A stretch of 64,000 nt of DNA, taken from NCBI RefSeq assembly GCF_018070045.1, contig NZ_JAGPYK010000001.1:434001-498000 (forward strand), read 5' to 3'. Positions within the stretch are counted from its first letter, which is position 1, and each line of letters begins with the position of its first letter. Below are positions 44,136 to 53,239 of this stretch, one piece after another. The notes beneath the pieces were generated by a model. It ran no database searches and was not told where the DNA came from. It was given only the letters and a program-made list of their open reading frames with translations. The stretch is from Micromonospora sp. U21 (lineage in GTDB: Bacteria > Actinomycetota > Actinomycetes > Mycobacteriales > Micromonosporaceae). The position numbers and the translations under genes are program-made.

Positions 44136-44852
44136 GTGCCACTGGTCGCCGCCGCCGTCTGCCCGCATCCGCCCCTGCTCGTGCCCGAGGTGGCCGGCGC
44201 CGCCGCACCGGAGCTGGACGATCTGCGGGCGGCCTGCGACACCGCCGTACGCGGGCTGTTGGCCGCCGACCCGGCCACCGTGGTGCTGCTCGGCGCCGGC
44301 CCGGTGACCGGAGCCATCCCGCCCCCGGCCACCGGTTCCCTGCAGCCCTGGGGTGTCGACCTGGACGTGCCGCTCACCGCCGGTCAGCCGGACCGGGGCG
44401 CGGTGCTGCCGTTGAGCCTGACCATCGGTGCGTGGCTGTTGGCCCGGCACGGCGTGCGGCTGCCGGTGACCGCCGTGCAGGTGGCCGCCGACGCCGGCCC
44501 GGTCGAGCTGGCCGCGCTCGCCGACGAGGTCAGCGCCGTGGGCGCCCGGGTGGCGCTGCTGGTGCTCGGTGACGGGTCGGCCTGCCGGGGGGAGAAGTCC
44601 CCCGGGTACGACGACCCGCGCGCCCGCCCGTACGACCACCGGGTCGCCACGGCCCTGGCCGAGGCGGACCTGGACGTCCTGCTCGACCTCGACCCGGTCG
44701 TGTCCGCGGAGCTGAAGGCCGCCGGTCGGGCGCCCTGGCAGGTGCTCGCCGGCGCGGCCCGGTCGACCGGCGGCGGATGGCGCGGCGAGCTGCTGCACGA
44801 CTCGGCCCCCTACGGCGTCGCCTACTTCGTGGCGTCCTGGGCGCCGGCGTGA
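44136..44852 (+). CDS. LigB/MEMO-like class III dioxygenase-fold protein
   Basis: 238-aa protein of the class III extradiol dioxygenase-like superfamily. N-terminal AAVCPHPPLLVPEVAG carries the metal-type His; VVLLGAGPVTG and LPLSLTIGAWLLARHG follow; the C-terminus has GELLHDSAPYGVAYFVASW. It regularly precedes miaA in actinobacteria. No catalytic activity is established. GTG 44136; its stop overlaps the miaA GTG. Confidence 0.82.
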   Translation: MPLVAAAVCPHPPLLVPEVAGAAAPELDDLRAACDTAVRGLLAADPATVVLLGAGPVTGAIPPPATGSLQPWGVDLDVPLTAGQPDRGAVLPLSLTIGAWLLARHGVRLPVTAVQVAADAGPVELAALADEVSAVGARVALLVLGDGSACRGEKSPGYDDPRARPYDHRVATALAEADLDVLLDLDPVVSAELKAAGRAPWQVLAGAARSTGGGWRGELLHDSAPYGVAYFVASWAPA

Positions 44853-45781
44853 GCGGCGACGGGGGCCGCCCGGTCGGCACGGTCGTCGCGGTGGTCGGCC
44901 CGACCGCGGCGGGCAAGTCGGCGTTGAGCATCGCGTTGGCGCACGCCCTGGACGGGGAGGTTGTCAACGCCGACTCGATGCAGCTCTACCGGGGCATGGA
45001 CATCGGCACCGCCAAGCTGACCCCTGCCGAGCGGGACGGGGTGCCGCACCACCTGCTGGACATCTGGGAGGTCACCGAGCCGGCCAGCGTCGCGGAGTAC
45101 CAGCGTCTGGCCCGCGCGGCGGTGGACGACATCCTGTCCCGGGGCCGGGTGCCGCTGCTGGTCGGCGGCTCAGGGCTGTACGTGCGGGCGGTGCTGGAGC
45201 GCTTCGACTTTCCCGGCACCGACCCGGCGCTGCGCGAGCGGCTGGAACGGGAGCTGGCCGAGGTCGGCCCGGCGCCGCTGTACGCGCGGCTGCGCGCCGC
45301 CGACCCCGCCGCCGCCGAGGGCATCCTGCCCGGCAACGGCCGGCGGATCGTCCGGGCCCTGGAGGTGATCGAGCTCACCGGCGCCCCGTTCGCGGCGTCG
45401 TTGCCCGAGCCGACGCCGTACTACCCGTCGGTGCAGCTCGGAATCGATCTGGACACCGGGCTGCTGGATGAGCGGATCGCGCTGCGGGTCGATCGGATGT
45501 GGGCCGACGGCCTGCTGGCCGAGACCCGTGAGCTGGTCGGGCGGGGCCTGCCCGAGGGGCGGACGGCCAGCCGGGCGCTCGGCTACCAGCAGGTGCTGCG
45601 GCTCTTCGCCGGTGAGCTGACCGAGACGCAGGCGCACGACGAGACGGTCCGGGCCACCCGGCGGTTCGTCCGCCGGCAGCGGTCCTGGTTCCGGCGCGAT
45701 CCGCGGATCCACTGGCTGGATTCGGCCGCGCCGGACGTGATCGAGGCTGCCCTGCGCCTGGTGCCCGCCCCTGCGCGATGA
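44849..45781 (+). CDS. miaA: tRNA dimethylallyltransferase
   Basis: 310-aa MiaA, which transfers dimethylallyl to A37 of tRNAs reading UNN codons. P-loop GPTAAGKSALSIALA, DSMQLYRGMDIGTAKLT, HHLLDIWEVTEPASVAEYQ, GGSGLYVRAV, NGRRIVRALEV and RRFVRRQRSWFRRDPRIHWLD. GTG start overlapping the upstream stop. dapF follows after 7 bp. Confidence 0.95.
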   Translation: MSGDGGRPVGTVVAVVGPTAAGKSALSIALAHALDGEVVNADSMQLYRGMDIGTAKLTPAERDGVPHHLLDIWEVTEPASVAEYQRLARAAVDDILSRGRVPLLVGGSGLYVRAVLERFDFPGTDPALRERLERELAEVGPAPLYARLRAADPAAAEGILPGNGRRIVRALEVIELTGAPFAASLPEPTPYYPSVQLGIDLDTGLLDERIALRVDRMWADGLLAETRELVGRGLPEGRTASRALGYQQVLRLFAGELTETQAHDETVRATRRFVRRQRSWFRRDPRIHWLDSAAPDVIEAALRLVPAPAR

Positions 45782-45788
45782 TGGGGGC

Positions 45789-46640
45789 GTGGAGTTCACC
45801 AAGGGCCATGGCACCGGCAACGACTTCGTCCTTCTCCCCGACCCGGATGGTCAGTTCGACCTGACCCCGGAGCTGGTCGCGGCGCTCTGCGACCGACGGC
45901 GGGGCATCGGCGCGGACGGCGTGCTGCGAGTGGTCCGCGCGGCCAAGCATCCGGAGGGTGCCGGGCAGGCCGGTGAGGCCGAGTGGTTCATGGACTACTG
46001 GAACTCCGACGGCTCGTTGGCCGAGATGTGCGGCAACGGCGCCCGGGTCTTCGTCCGCTATCTGATCGACACCGGGCTGGCCACGCCGGCCGGCGCGGCG
46101 CTGCCGGTGGCCACGAGGGCCGGCGTCGTGCGCGCGCGGGTCGAGGGGGACTCCATCGCCGTCGAGATGCGCCGCCCCCGGCTGCACGCCGGCTCGACCG
46201 CCACGCTCGGCGGGCTGACCCTGCCCGGCACCGCCGTGGACGTCGGCAACCCCCACCTGGTCTGCGTCCTGCCGGCCGGTCTGGAGCTGTCCGCGCTGGA
46301 CCTCACCACCGCACCCGGATTCGACCCGGCGCTCTTCCCGAGCGGGGTGAACGTGGAGTTCATCGTGCCGGGCGAGCCGGTCGACGGCACCGACGAGCAC
46401 ACCCTGATGCGGGTGTACGAGCGCGGCAGCGCGGAGACCCTCTCCTGCGGCACCGGTGCCTGCGCGGTGGCCGCGGTGGCCCTGCACGACGCGGCCCGGG
46501 ACACCGGCAGGGTCGCCGTCGACGTCTCCGGTGGCCGCCTCACGGTCACCGTGACCGACGATTCCTGCTGGCTGTCCGGCCCGGCCGTCCTGGTGGCGAC
46601 CGGAGAGGTCGACCTCGCCGGGCTGCCCGCCTCCGCCTGA
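45789..46640 (+). CDS. dapF: Diaminopimelate epimerase
   Basis: 283-aa DapF, converting LL- to meso-diaminopimelate for lysine and cell-wall synthesis. Start KGHGTGNDFVLL; the two catalytic cysteines are in MCGNGARVF and SCGTGACAVAAV; GNPHLVC also seen. GTG 45789, 7 bp after miaA and likely cotranscribed. Confidence 0.95.
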   Translation: MEFTKGHGTGNDFVLLPDPDGQFDLTPELVAALCDRRRGIGADGVLRVVRAAKHPEGAGQAGEAEWFMDYWNSDGSLAEMCGNGARVFVRYLIDTGLATPAGAALPVATRAGVVRARVEGDSIAVEMRRPRLHAGSTATLGGLTLPGTAVDVGNPHLVCVLPAGLELSALDLTTAPGFDPALFPSGVNVEFIVPGEPVDGTDEHTLMRVYERGSAETLSCGTGACAVAAVALHDAARDTGRVAVDVSGGRLTVTVTDDSCWLSGPAVLVATGEVDLAGLPASA

Positions 46641-46775
46641 CGCCGGGCGGCGTTGGCCCGTCTGGTGCTGTCGCACGGGTGCCGCGTCCGCTACTCGCTC
46701 GTGTGCCGCGCTCGGCGCGGTCGGTCACCTATCGCTCGTGATGCCGCGCGCGGCCGCTGTCGGTCACCGCGCAGC

Positions 46776-46856
46776 CTTTGCTCTGCTTCACCCCACGCAA
46801 CGGTTGACGTCCGATAATCGGACACCGACCGTTGCGGTGGTTGAAGCAGAGCAAAG
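46776..46856. repeat. 81-bp composite inverted repeat between dapF and malic enzyme
   Basis: Outer arms of 29 nt (46776-46804 and 46828-46856) pair at 26 of 29 positions, the outer 15 perfectly (CTTTGCTCTGCTTCA). The 23-nt centre holds a second palindrome GTCCGAT-A-ATCGGAC (46809-46823). It lies in the 301-bp convergent gap; nothing else was recognised there. Could be a repeated element doubling as terminator. Confidence 0.7.
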
Positions 46857-46941
46857 CGGGGGAGACGAACGACTGGTGGCCGTCTCCCCCGATCACGTGG
46901 GTCCCAGCGTGTGCCGGGCCGGCTTCGCCTCGATCAGTCCG

Positions 46942-48408
46942 TCAGGGGGTGGCGCTGGCGTTGGCGGCGATCTCGGGGAGGTCGGCGGGGCCCGGGTCGG
47001 AGGCCGGCAGCGGACTGGGGTTGTGGGCGGCGGCGCGCACGGCGGCGGCGACCGCCGGGGCGACCCGGGGGTCGAAGACGCTGGGCACGATCACCGTCGG
47101 GTTGATCTTCTCCTCGCCGACCACGTCGGCGATGGCCCGGGCGGCGGCGATCGCCATCTCCTCGGTGAACTCCTCGGCGTGCGCGTCCAGCATGCCGCGG
47201 AACACCCCGGGGAAGGCGAGCACGTTGTTGATCTGGTTCGGCTGGTCCGAGCGGCCGGTGGCCACCACGGCGGCGTGCTTGCGCGCCTCCCGCGGGTCGA
47301 CCTCCGGGTCCGGGTTGGCCAGGGCGAAGACGATCGAGTCCTTGGCCATCTGAGCGATGTCGTCGCCGGTGAGCAGGTTCGGCGCGCTGACCCCGATGAA
47401 GACGTCCGCGCCCCGGATCGCGCCCGGCAGGTCACCGGCGTAGTTGTCCTTGTTGGTGTTGTCCGCCAGCCACTGCCACGCCGAGTTGAGCCCGGTCAGC
47501 CCGCGGTGCAGGGCACCCTCCCGGTCGTACGCGATGATGTCGCCGACGCCCTGGCGCAGCAGCAGCTTCATGATCGCCGTGCCGGCCGCGCCGGCGCCGG
47601 AGACCACCACCCGGACGTCCGCGAGCTGCTTGCCCACGACCCGCAGCGCGTTGGTCAGCGCGGCCAGCACGCAGATCGCGGTGCCGTGCTGATCGTCGTG
47701 GAAGACCGGGATGTCCAGCAGCTCACGCAGCCGGGCCTCGATCTCGAAGCAGCGCGGCGCGGCGATGTCCTCCAGGTTGATCCCGCCGTACGCCGGCGCG
47801 ATCGCCTTGACGATGGCCACGATCTCGTCGGTGTCCTGGGTGTCCAGGACCACCGGCCAGGCGTCCACCCCGCCGAAGCGCTTGAACAACGCCGCCTTGC
47901 CCTCCATCACCGGCAGCGACGCGGCCGGGCCCAGGTTGCCCAGGCCGAGCACCGCCGAGCCGTCGCTGACCACCGCGACGGTGTTGCGCTTGATGGTCAG
48001 CCGGCGGGCGTCCGCCGGGTTCTCGGCGATCGCCATGCAGACCCGGGCCACCCCTGGGGTGTACGCGCGGGACAGCTCGTCACGGTTGCGCAGCGCGACC
48101 TTCGAGGTCACCTCGATCTTGCCGCCCAGGTGCAGCAGGAACGTCCGGTCCGACACCTTGCGCACGTCCACGCCGTCCAGCGCGGTCAGCGCGTCGACCA
48201 CCTGGTCGGCATGGCCGGAGTCGGCGGTGTCGCAGGTCAGGTCGACGATCACGTGGGTCGGGTCGGAGTCCACCACGTCCAGCGCTGTGACGATTGCCCC
48301 GGCTTCGCCGACCGCGGTGGTGAGCCGGCCGATCGAGGAGGCGTCCGCGGTCACGGCGATCCGGATGGTGATCGAGAATCCGGCGCTCGGCAGTCGGGTG
48401 ATGGCCAC
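46942..48408 (-). CDS. NAD(P)-dependent malic enzyme with N-terminal ACT domain
   Basis: 488-aa oxidative decarboxylase turning malate into pyruvate. N-terminal ~80 residues form an ACT-like domain (FSITIRIAVTADASSIGRLTTAVGEAGAIV), a probable amino-acid regulatory site. Catalytic part: LSRAYTPGVARVC, VSDGSAVLGLGNLGPAASLPVMEGKA, GGINLEDIAAPRCFEIE, FHDDQHGTAI (metal Asp pair), Rossmann GAGAAGTA, NPDPEVDP, QINNVLAFPGVFRG. ATG 48408. Confidence 0.93.
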   Translation of the reverse strand: MAITRLPSAGFSITIRIAVTADASSIGRLTTAVGEAGAIVTALDVVDSDPTHVIVDLTCDTADSGHADQVVDALTALDGVDVRKVSDRTFLLHLGGKIEVTSKVALRNRDELSRAYTPGVARVCMAIAENPADARRLTIKRNTVAVVSDGSAVLGLGNLGPAASLPVMEGKAALFKRFGGVDAWPVVLDTQDTDEIVAIVKAIAPAYGGINLEDIAAPRCFEIEARLRELLDIPVFHDDQHGTAICVLAALTNALRVVGKQLADVRVVVSGAGAAGTAIMKLLLRQGVGDIIAYDREGALHRGLTGLNSAWQWLADNTNKDNYAGDLPGAIRGADVFIGVSAPNLLTGDDIAQMAKDSIVFALANPDPEVDPREARKHAAVVATGRSDQPNQINNVLAFPGVFRGMLDAHAEEFTEEMAIAAARAIADVVGEEKINPTVIVPSVFDPRVAPAVAAAVRAAAHNPSPLPASDPGPADLPEIAANASATP

Positions 48409-48592
48409 GAGGTCCCTCCGTCACGGCTGTGCGGCCGCTCGGCCGCCGCCCAGCATTTCTACCGGGTTGTCGAGGTCGACCGGCATTCGCCCCCGCTTTT
48501 GGCGACCTTCGGCACGGGCATATAGCAGGTGCGTTCGGCGTTGCGTCATGTCAGGATTACGTTCTACTTATCAAAACGGACAGGAGAACCGC

Positions 48593-50047
48593 TTGCGAGA
48601 CCAGGAGAGCTTTGTCCCCGTCGAGGACGAGCTCGACGACATGACCACCGGCGAGATGGAGCTGTCGGAGCGGCAGTCGCTACGACGCGTACCGGGCCTC
48701 TCCACCGAGCTCACCGACGTCACCGAGGTGGAATACCGGCAGCTGCGGCTGGAGCGGGTCGTCCTGGTGGGCGTCTGGACCGAGGGCACGGTGACCGACG
48801 CGGAGAATTCGCTGACCGAGCTGGCCGCGCTCGCCGAGACCGCCGGCTCGCAGGTGCTCGAAGGGCTGATCCAGCGCCGTACGCGGCCCGACCCGGCCAC
48901 CTACATCGGCCGGGGCAAGGTCGACGACCTCGGTGCGGTGGTGCTCTCCACCGGCGCCGACACGGTGATCTGTGACGGTGAGCTGTCCCCGTCCCAGCTG
49001 CGCAACCTGGAGCAGCGCACCAAGGTCAAGGTGGTCGACCGGACGGCGCTGATCCTCGACATCTTCGCGCAGCACGCCAAGAGCAAGGAAGGTAAGGCGC
49101 AGGTCGAGCTGGCCCAGCTGCAATACCTCCTGCCCCGGCTGCGCGGTTGGGGCGAGACGCTGTCCCGGCAGACCGGTGGTAGCGGTCGCGGCGGCGGCGC
49201 CGGCGGCGGCGTGGGTGTGCGTGGCCCCGGTGAGACCAAGCTGGAGACCGACCGGAGGCGCATCCGTCACCGCATCTCCCGGCTGCGCCGCGAGATCAAG
49301 AGCATGAAGACGGTACGCGTGACCAAGCGCGCCCGGCGTTCCCGTAACGCCGTCCCCGCGGTGGCCATCGCCGGCTACACCAACGCCGGCAAGTCCAGCC
49401 TGCTCAACCGGCTGACCGGCGCGGGTGTGCTGGTGGAGAACGCGCTCTTCGCGACGTTGGACCCGACCACCCGTAAGGCCACCGCCGCCGACGGGCGCCT
49501 CTACACCCTCTCGGACACGGTCGGCTTCGTCCGGCACCTGCCGCACCAGATCGTCGAGGCGTTCCGCTCGACGCTGGAGGAGGTCGCCGAGGCGGACCTG
49601 GTGGTGCACGTCGTCGACGGCGCCCACCCGGACCCGGAGGAGCAGGTGCGGGCCGTCCACGAGGTCCTCGCGGAGGTCGGCGCGGACCGGCTCCCCGAGC
49701 TGCTGGTGGTCAACAAGACCGACACGGCCGACGAGGACACGCTGCTGCGGCTCAAGCGGCTCTGGCCGGACGCGATCTTCGTCTCCGCGCACACCGGGCG
49801 GGGCGTCGACGGGCTGCGCGAGGCGATCGAGGAGCGGCTTCCCCGGCCGGCCGTGGAGGTCCGGGCCGTCCTGCCGTACGACCGGGGTGACCTGGTGGCA
49901 CGGGTGCACCGCACCGGCGAGGTGCTCAGCACGTCGCACCTGCCGGAAGGCACCCTGCTGCACGTTCGGGTCGGCGAGGCGCTCGCCGCCGAGTTGGCGC
50001 CGTTCGACGTCGAGCGGCAGGGGCAGACGGCCGGCAGCCGGCGCTGA
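48593..50047 (+). CDS. hflX: GTPase HflX
   Basis: 484-aa ribosome-associated GTPase involved in splitting stalled ribosomes. N-terminal HflX domain (ERVVLVGVWTEG, YIGRGKVDDLG, VICDGELSPSQLRNLE, ALILDIFAQHAKSKEGKAQVELAQLQYLLPRL), GPGETKLETDRRRIR, then G domain with G1 GYTNAGKSSLLN, G3 DTVGFVRHLPHQ, G4 NKTD and G5 SAHTGRG. TTG start 48593 is chosen because AGGAGA lies 7 nt upstream; no ATG/GTG has a better site. Confidence 0.94.
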   Translation: MRDQESFVPVEDELDDMTTGEMELSERQSLRRVPGLSTELTDVTEVEYRQLRLERVVLVGVWTEGTVTDAENSLTELAALAETAGSQVLEGLIQRRTRPDPATYIGRGKVDDLGAVVLSTGADTVICDGELSPSQLRNLEQRTKVKVVDRTALILDIFAQHAKSKEGKAQVELAQLQYLLPRLRGWGETLSRQTGGSGRGGGAGGGVGVRGPGETKLETDRRRIRHRISRLRREIKSMKTVRVTKRARRSRNAVPAVAIAGYTNAGKSSLLNRLTGAGVLVENALFATLDPTTRKATAADGRLYTLSDTVGFVRHLPHQIVEAFRSTLEEVAEADLVVHVVDGAHPDPEEQVRAVHEVLAEVGADRLPELLVVNKTDTADEDTLLRLKRLWPDAIFVSAHTGRGVDGLREAIEERLPRPAVEVRAVLPYDRGDLVARVHRTGEVLSTSHLPEGTLLHVRVGEALAAELAPFDVERQGQTAGSRR

Positions 50048-50097
50048 TCGGCCCCGGCGTCATCCCCCGGAAACGCGCGGCATGCGACACTGGCCGA

Positions 50098-51768
50098 ATG
50101 CGCCGCGTTGTTTCCTCGGTCACGGTTGCCCTCGGCCTGCTCGGGGCAACCGTGGCGCTCGCCGGAGTCGCTGTCGCCGCTCCCGCCCCCGCATCCTCCG
50201 ATGCGTCCGCCGCCACTCCCGGCAAGAAGCGATGCACGATCGCCGATGAGCGGTTGCGGGAGCTGTCCGGCCTGGTAGCGACCAAGAGCGGCTACATCGT
50301 CATCAACGACGGCACCGACGTCGCGGCACGCAAGCGGGTCTTCTTCCTCGACACCAAGTGCAAGATTTCGAAGGACCCGGTCCAGTACTCGGGGCAGGGC
50401 CCGTCCGACACCGAGGACCTCGCTCTCTCGCCGAACGGCGCGACCCTCTGGATCGCGGACATCGGCGACAACGTCGTCACCGCCAAGGAGCGCCGTAAGC
50501 GGGTCGCGCTCTGGTCGATGCCGGTCACCGGCTCCAAGCAGCCGGTGCTGCACCGGATCTCCTACCCGGAGGGCAAGCCGCACGACGCCGAGGCGCTGCT
50601 CATCGGCAACGACGGCAAGCCGCTGATCATCACCAAGGTGACGAGCGGAAAGGCCGAGATCTTCACCCCGGCGGCGGCGCTGAAGAACGGCGACACCCCT
50701 CCGGTGCCGATGCGCAAGGTCGGCGACATCGCGTTGCCCCAGACGCAGACGGAAAATCCGCTCAACACGTTCGGCCGGGTCGCGATCACCGGCGCGGCAC
50801 GCTCGCCGGACGGCTCCCGGGTGGTCCTGCGCACGTACGCGGACGCGTTCGAGTTCGACGTTGCCGGTGGCGACATCGTCGGCGCGCTCACCACCGGGAA
50901 GCCTCGGGTAACGCCGCTCGCCGACCCGTTCGGTGAGGCCATCAGCTACACCCCGGACGGCAAGACCTTCGTGACGGTTTCCGACGGTCAGCAGTTCACG
51001 CAGGACGAGCCGGTCGAGATCCTCAGCTACACGCCGTCCACCAAGACGGCGCAACCGCTGGCGGACGATGCCGGTGCCACCAAGTCGGCCGCCTCGCAGT
51101 CGTGGTTCGACGGGTTGAGCCTGGACGACATCACCTACCTGGTCGGCGCCGTCGGGCTGATCGGCCTGCTGCTGGTCGGCGCCGGCATCGCCGGCATCGT
51201 CCTGGCGCGCCGCCGTCCGCCGGCCGCCGATGCGTCCGACCGGTCGGACCCGGACGGCGATCCCTTCGGCCCGCGTGGTGGCCGTGCCGACGACGGGTTC
51301 CCGGCCGGTGATCGTGCCGGCGGCGTCTACGGTGGCGGCGCGCCGGCCGGTGGGGCGGTCTACGGCGCCGGCGGCGGCGCGGGCCGTGGTGGTCCCGCCC
51401 CGGCGGGCGGCGCGGTGTACGGCGGTGGCCGTCCGGCAGCCGATGGTGGCTACGGTCCTGCCCCGGCGGCCGGCGGTGGCGTTTACGGCGGGGGTCGTCC
51501 CCCGGCGGGTGGCGGCGGCCGGCCGGCAGGTGGCGGTGGTCGTCCTCCGGGCGGTGGCCGTCCCGGCGCTGGCGTGTACGGGGGCGGAGGCCAGCCCGGT
51601 GGCGGTGGCCAGCCCGGCGGCGGTCGAGCGGAGCCGCCGCGGCGTGGTGGGCCGGAGCCGGACTACCGGGGCCAGCGGCCTGGTCGTCGGCGTGACGAGG
51701 AAGCGCCCGTGGACCCGTACGGCCAGTATCCCGGGGGCGGTCGCGGCCACCGGGGCGACCGCTACTGA
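50098..51768 (+). CDS. Secreted-anchored beta-propeller-like protein with Gly/Tyr-rich tail
   Basis: 556-aa protein. Signal peptide residues ~1-27 (VTVALGLLGATVALAGVAVAAP). Extracellular part ~35-340 with strand patterns (YIVINDGTD, TLWIADIGDN, FVTVSDGQQF) like a propeller or lactonase-type fold, no enzyme motif. One transmembrane helix ~345-370 (LVGAVGLIGLLLVGAGIAGIVLA) with RRR on the inside. The ~185-residue cytoplasmic tail consists of Gly/Pro/Arg-rich units with repeated VYGGG words, low complexity. Function unknown; common near lexA in related genomes by recollection only. Confidence 0.8.
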   Translation: MRRVVSSVTVALGLLGATVALAGVAVAAPAPASSDASAATPGKKRCTIADERLRELSGLVATKSGYIVINDGTDVAARKRVFFLDTKCKISKDPVQYSGQGPSDTEDLALSPNGATLWIADIGDNVVTAKERRKRVALWSMPVTGSKQPVLHRISYPEGKPHDAEALLIGNDGKPLIITKVTSGKAEIFTPAAALKNGDTPPVPMRKVGDIALPQTQTENPLNTFGRVAITGAARSPDGSRVVLRTYADAFEFDVAGGDIVGALTTGKPRVTPLADPFGEAISYTPDGKTFVTVSDGQQFTQDEPVEILSYTPSTKTAQPLADDAGATKSAASQSWFDGLSLDDITYLVGAVGLIGLLLVGAGIAGIVLARRRPPAADASDRSDPDGDPFGPRGGRADDGFPAGDRAGGVYGGGAPAGGAVYGAGGGAGRGGPAPAGGAVYGGGRPAADGGYGPAPAAGGGVYGGGRPPAGGGGRPAGGGGRPPGGGRPGAGVYGGGGQPGGGGQPGGGRAEPPRRGGPEPDYRGQRPGRRRDEEAPVDPYGQYPGGGRGHRGDRY

Positions 51769-51824
51769 CGCCTCCCGGCGGCGTGCCTGACGCACCCAGA
51801 ACGATCGGACCGCCGGTGGGCGGG

Positions 51825-51853
51825 GCGGGTGAGTGCCGTGGGCACTCACCCGC
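51825..51853. terminator. Bidirectional terminator hairpin
   Basis: Perfect 13-bp stem GCGGGTGAGTGCC / complement with GTG loop, between the converging membrane-protein gene (ends 51768) and lexA (ends 51861). Confidence 0.75.
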
Positions 51854-51860
51854 GGACCGG

Positions 51861-52646
51861 TCAGATCCGGCGTAGCACCGCCACGACCCGGCCCATGATG
51901 GTGGCGTCGTCACCGGGGATCGGGTCGAAGGCTGGGTTCTGCGGCATCAGCCAGACGTGCCCGTCGCGCCGCCGGTAGGTCTTGACGGTCGCCTCGCCGT
52001 CGAGCATGGCGGCCACGATCTCGCCCGAGTCGGCGGTGGGCTGCTGCCGGACGACCACCCAGTCGCCGTCGCAGATGGCCGCGTCGAGCATCGAGTCGCC
52101 CTTGACCTGGAGCATGAAGACCTCGCCCTCGCCGACCAGCTCTCGGGGGAGGGGGAAGATGTCCTCCACCGCCTGCTCGGCGAGGATCGGCCCACCGGCG
52201 GCGATCCGGCCGAGCATCGGCACGTACGCCGGGGTCGGCCGCTGCGCGCGGGACAGCTCGTCGTCGATGGCCTCGCTGGGGGCCCGGACGTCCACCGCGC
52301 GCGGCCGGTTGGGGTCGCGGCGCAGGAAGCCCTTCTTTTCCAGCTCCTTGAGCTGGTAGGCGACGCTGGACGGCGACACCAGGCCGACCGCCTCGCCGAT
52401 CTCCCGGACGCTCGGCGGGTAGCCGTGGCGCTCCACCCAGGTGCGGATGAATTCCAGGATGCGGCGCTGGCGGGCGGTCAGGTCGACCGTCGCCGGGTCG
52501 GGGAAGCTGCTGACCACCGGGGTGACCGGGCGCACGGCGGGTTGGCCCGTCCGGCTGCGCGCGGCGCTGCGGCGTCGGGTGGCCGGCGGGCCCGCCTCGG
52601 TGATCTGCTGCGGGCTCTTTGGCCGGCTGGCCCGGTCCTCGGTCAC
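51861..52646 (-). CDS. lexA: LexA repressor
   Basis: 261-aa SOS repressor. An Arg/Pro-rich ~50-residue N-terminal extension precedes the winged helix ([53 protein letters not shown]). Self-cleavage site Ala150-Gly151 (RIAAGGPI), catalytic Ser185 (KGDSMLDA) and Lys222 (ATVKTY). The start at 52646 is the longest; a shorter start cannot be excluded. LexA box upstream at 52797. Confidence 0.95.
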   Translation of the reverse strand: MTEDRASRPKSPQQITEAGPPATRRRSAARSRTGQPAVRPVTPVVSSFPDPATVDLTARQRRILEFIRTWVERHGYPPSVREIGEAVGLVSPSSVAYQLKELEKKGFLRRDPNRPRAVDVRAPSEAIDDELSRAQRPTPAYVPMLGRIAAGGPILAEQAVEDIFPLPRELVGEGEVFMLQVKGDSMLDAAICDGDWVVVRQQPTADSGEIVAAMLDGEATVKTYRRRDGHVWLMPQNPAFDPIPGDDATIMGRVVAVLRRI

Positions 52647-52796
52647 GTCCGTCCTCCCTGGTCGGCGCTGGGTGCCTCGTCGGCTCGTGGTGCGTGCGGT
52701 GGTGCCACGACGGTGCTGAGGGTGGTGCGTCGCCGGGTGTGGTGAAGATCCATCGCGCCCGGTTGTTCCTGACCGTATAGGTGAGATCGGTCATTT

Positions 52797-52812
52797 TCAA
52801 ACATCTGTACGA
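52797..52812 (-). promoter_or_regulatory. LexA (SOS) box of lexA
   Basis: On the minus strand TCGTACAGATGTTTGA, 13 of 16 matches to TCGAACACATGTTCGA, 150 bp upstream of the lexA ATG. Supports autoregulation. Confidence 0.72.
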
Positions 52813-53064
52813 CCTATCACCGGCGTGTCGGGGTGAAAAACCGCTCCTGTCGTACGGATGTTCTGATAAATGGTACGTCGGATAGCACGCGTGTTCGATC
52901 CTCGGCCGTTTTCCGGGCTACTTCGACCCCGCCGGCCGGTAACCCCGGCGGAGGCTCCGCGTTGGGTCTTCCGGCGGAGCGTTGGGTGCGGATGACCGGA
53001 TGGTCCGTGACGCGCCGGACATGCCAGCCAACTTGACCCGGGTTCGCCAGCGACATACGGTCAA

Positions 53065-53080
53065 CCCCTAGATGTAGTAG
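53065..53080 (+). promoter_or_regulatory. NrdR box candidate
   Basis: CCCCTAGATGTAGTAG; the core CTAGATGTAG agrees at 8 of 10 positions with the NrdR core CWATATATWG. It lies 160 bp before nrdR. A second box at the usual spacing was not found. Confidence 0.5.
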
Positions 53081-53239
53081 TGACACGGGCGTAAGTTGCC
53101 TACAGGTTGGGTCCGACTACCGACCGCACTCCCGTAACGTCCACCACGGCGGGCGTCATCTCCGGATGGCACCGTCGTGGCGAGCCGTGCCCGGGAGTGC
53201 CCGGCCCGGCCGTGGTTGATCATGATTAGGAGGTAGGCG

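Larger units (their letters stand above)
52647..53239. other. 593-bp lexA-nrdR divergent control region
   Basis: No credible gene. Holds the lexA SOS box (52797-52812), weaker LexA-like half sites around 52850-52900, and an NrdR-type box (53065-53080). AT-richer than neighbouring coding DNA at about 52760-52880. The rest shows nothing recognised. Confidence 0.6.

Noticed and set aside
52850..52898. Two further LexA-like sequences upstream of lexA
   Set aside because: About 11 and 12 of 16 matches, one with only a good right half; weaker than the site at 52797 and not listed as separate features.
52833..53036. 67-codon ORF in the lexA-nrdR gap
   Set aside because: No ribosome site, low-complexity composition, and it overlaps regulatory DNA.
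53100..53239. Cobalamin riboswitch before nrdR-nrdJ
   Set aside because: The conserved B12-box was not found; NrdR control is sufficient for the context.
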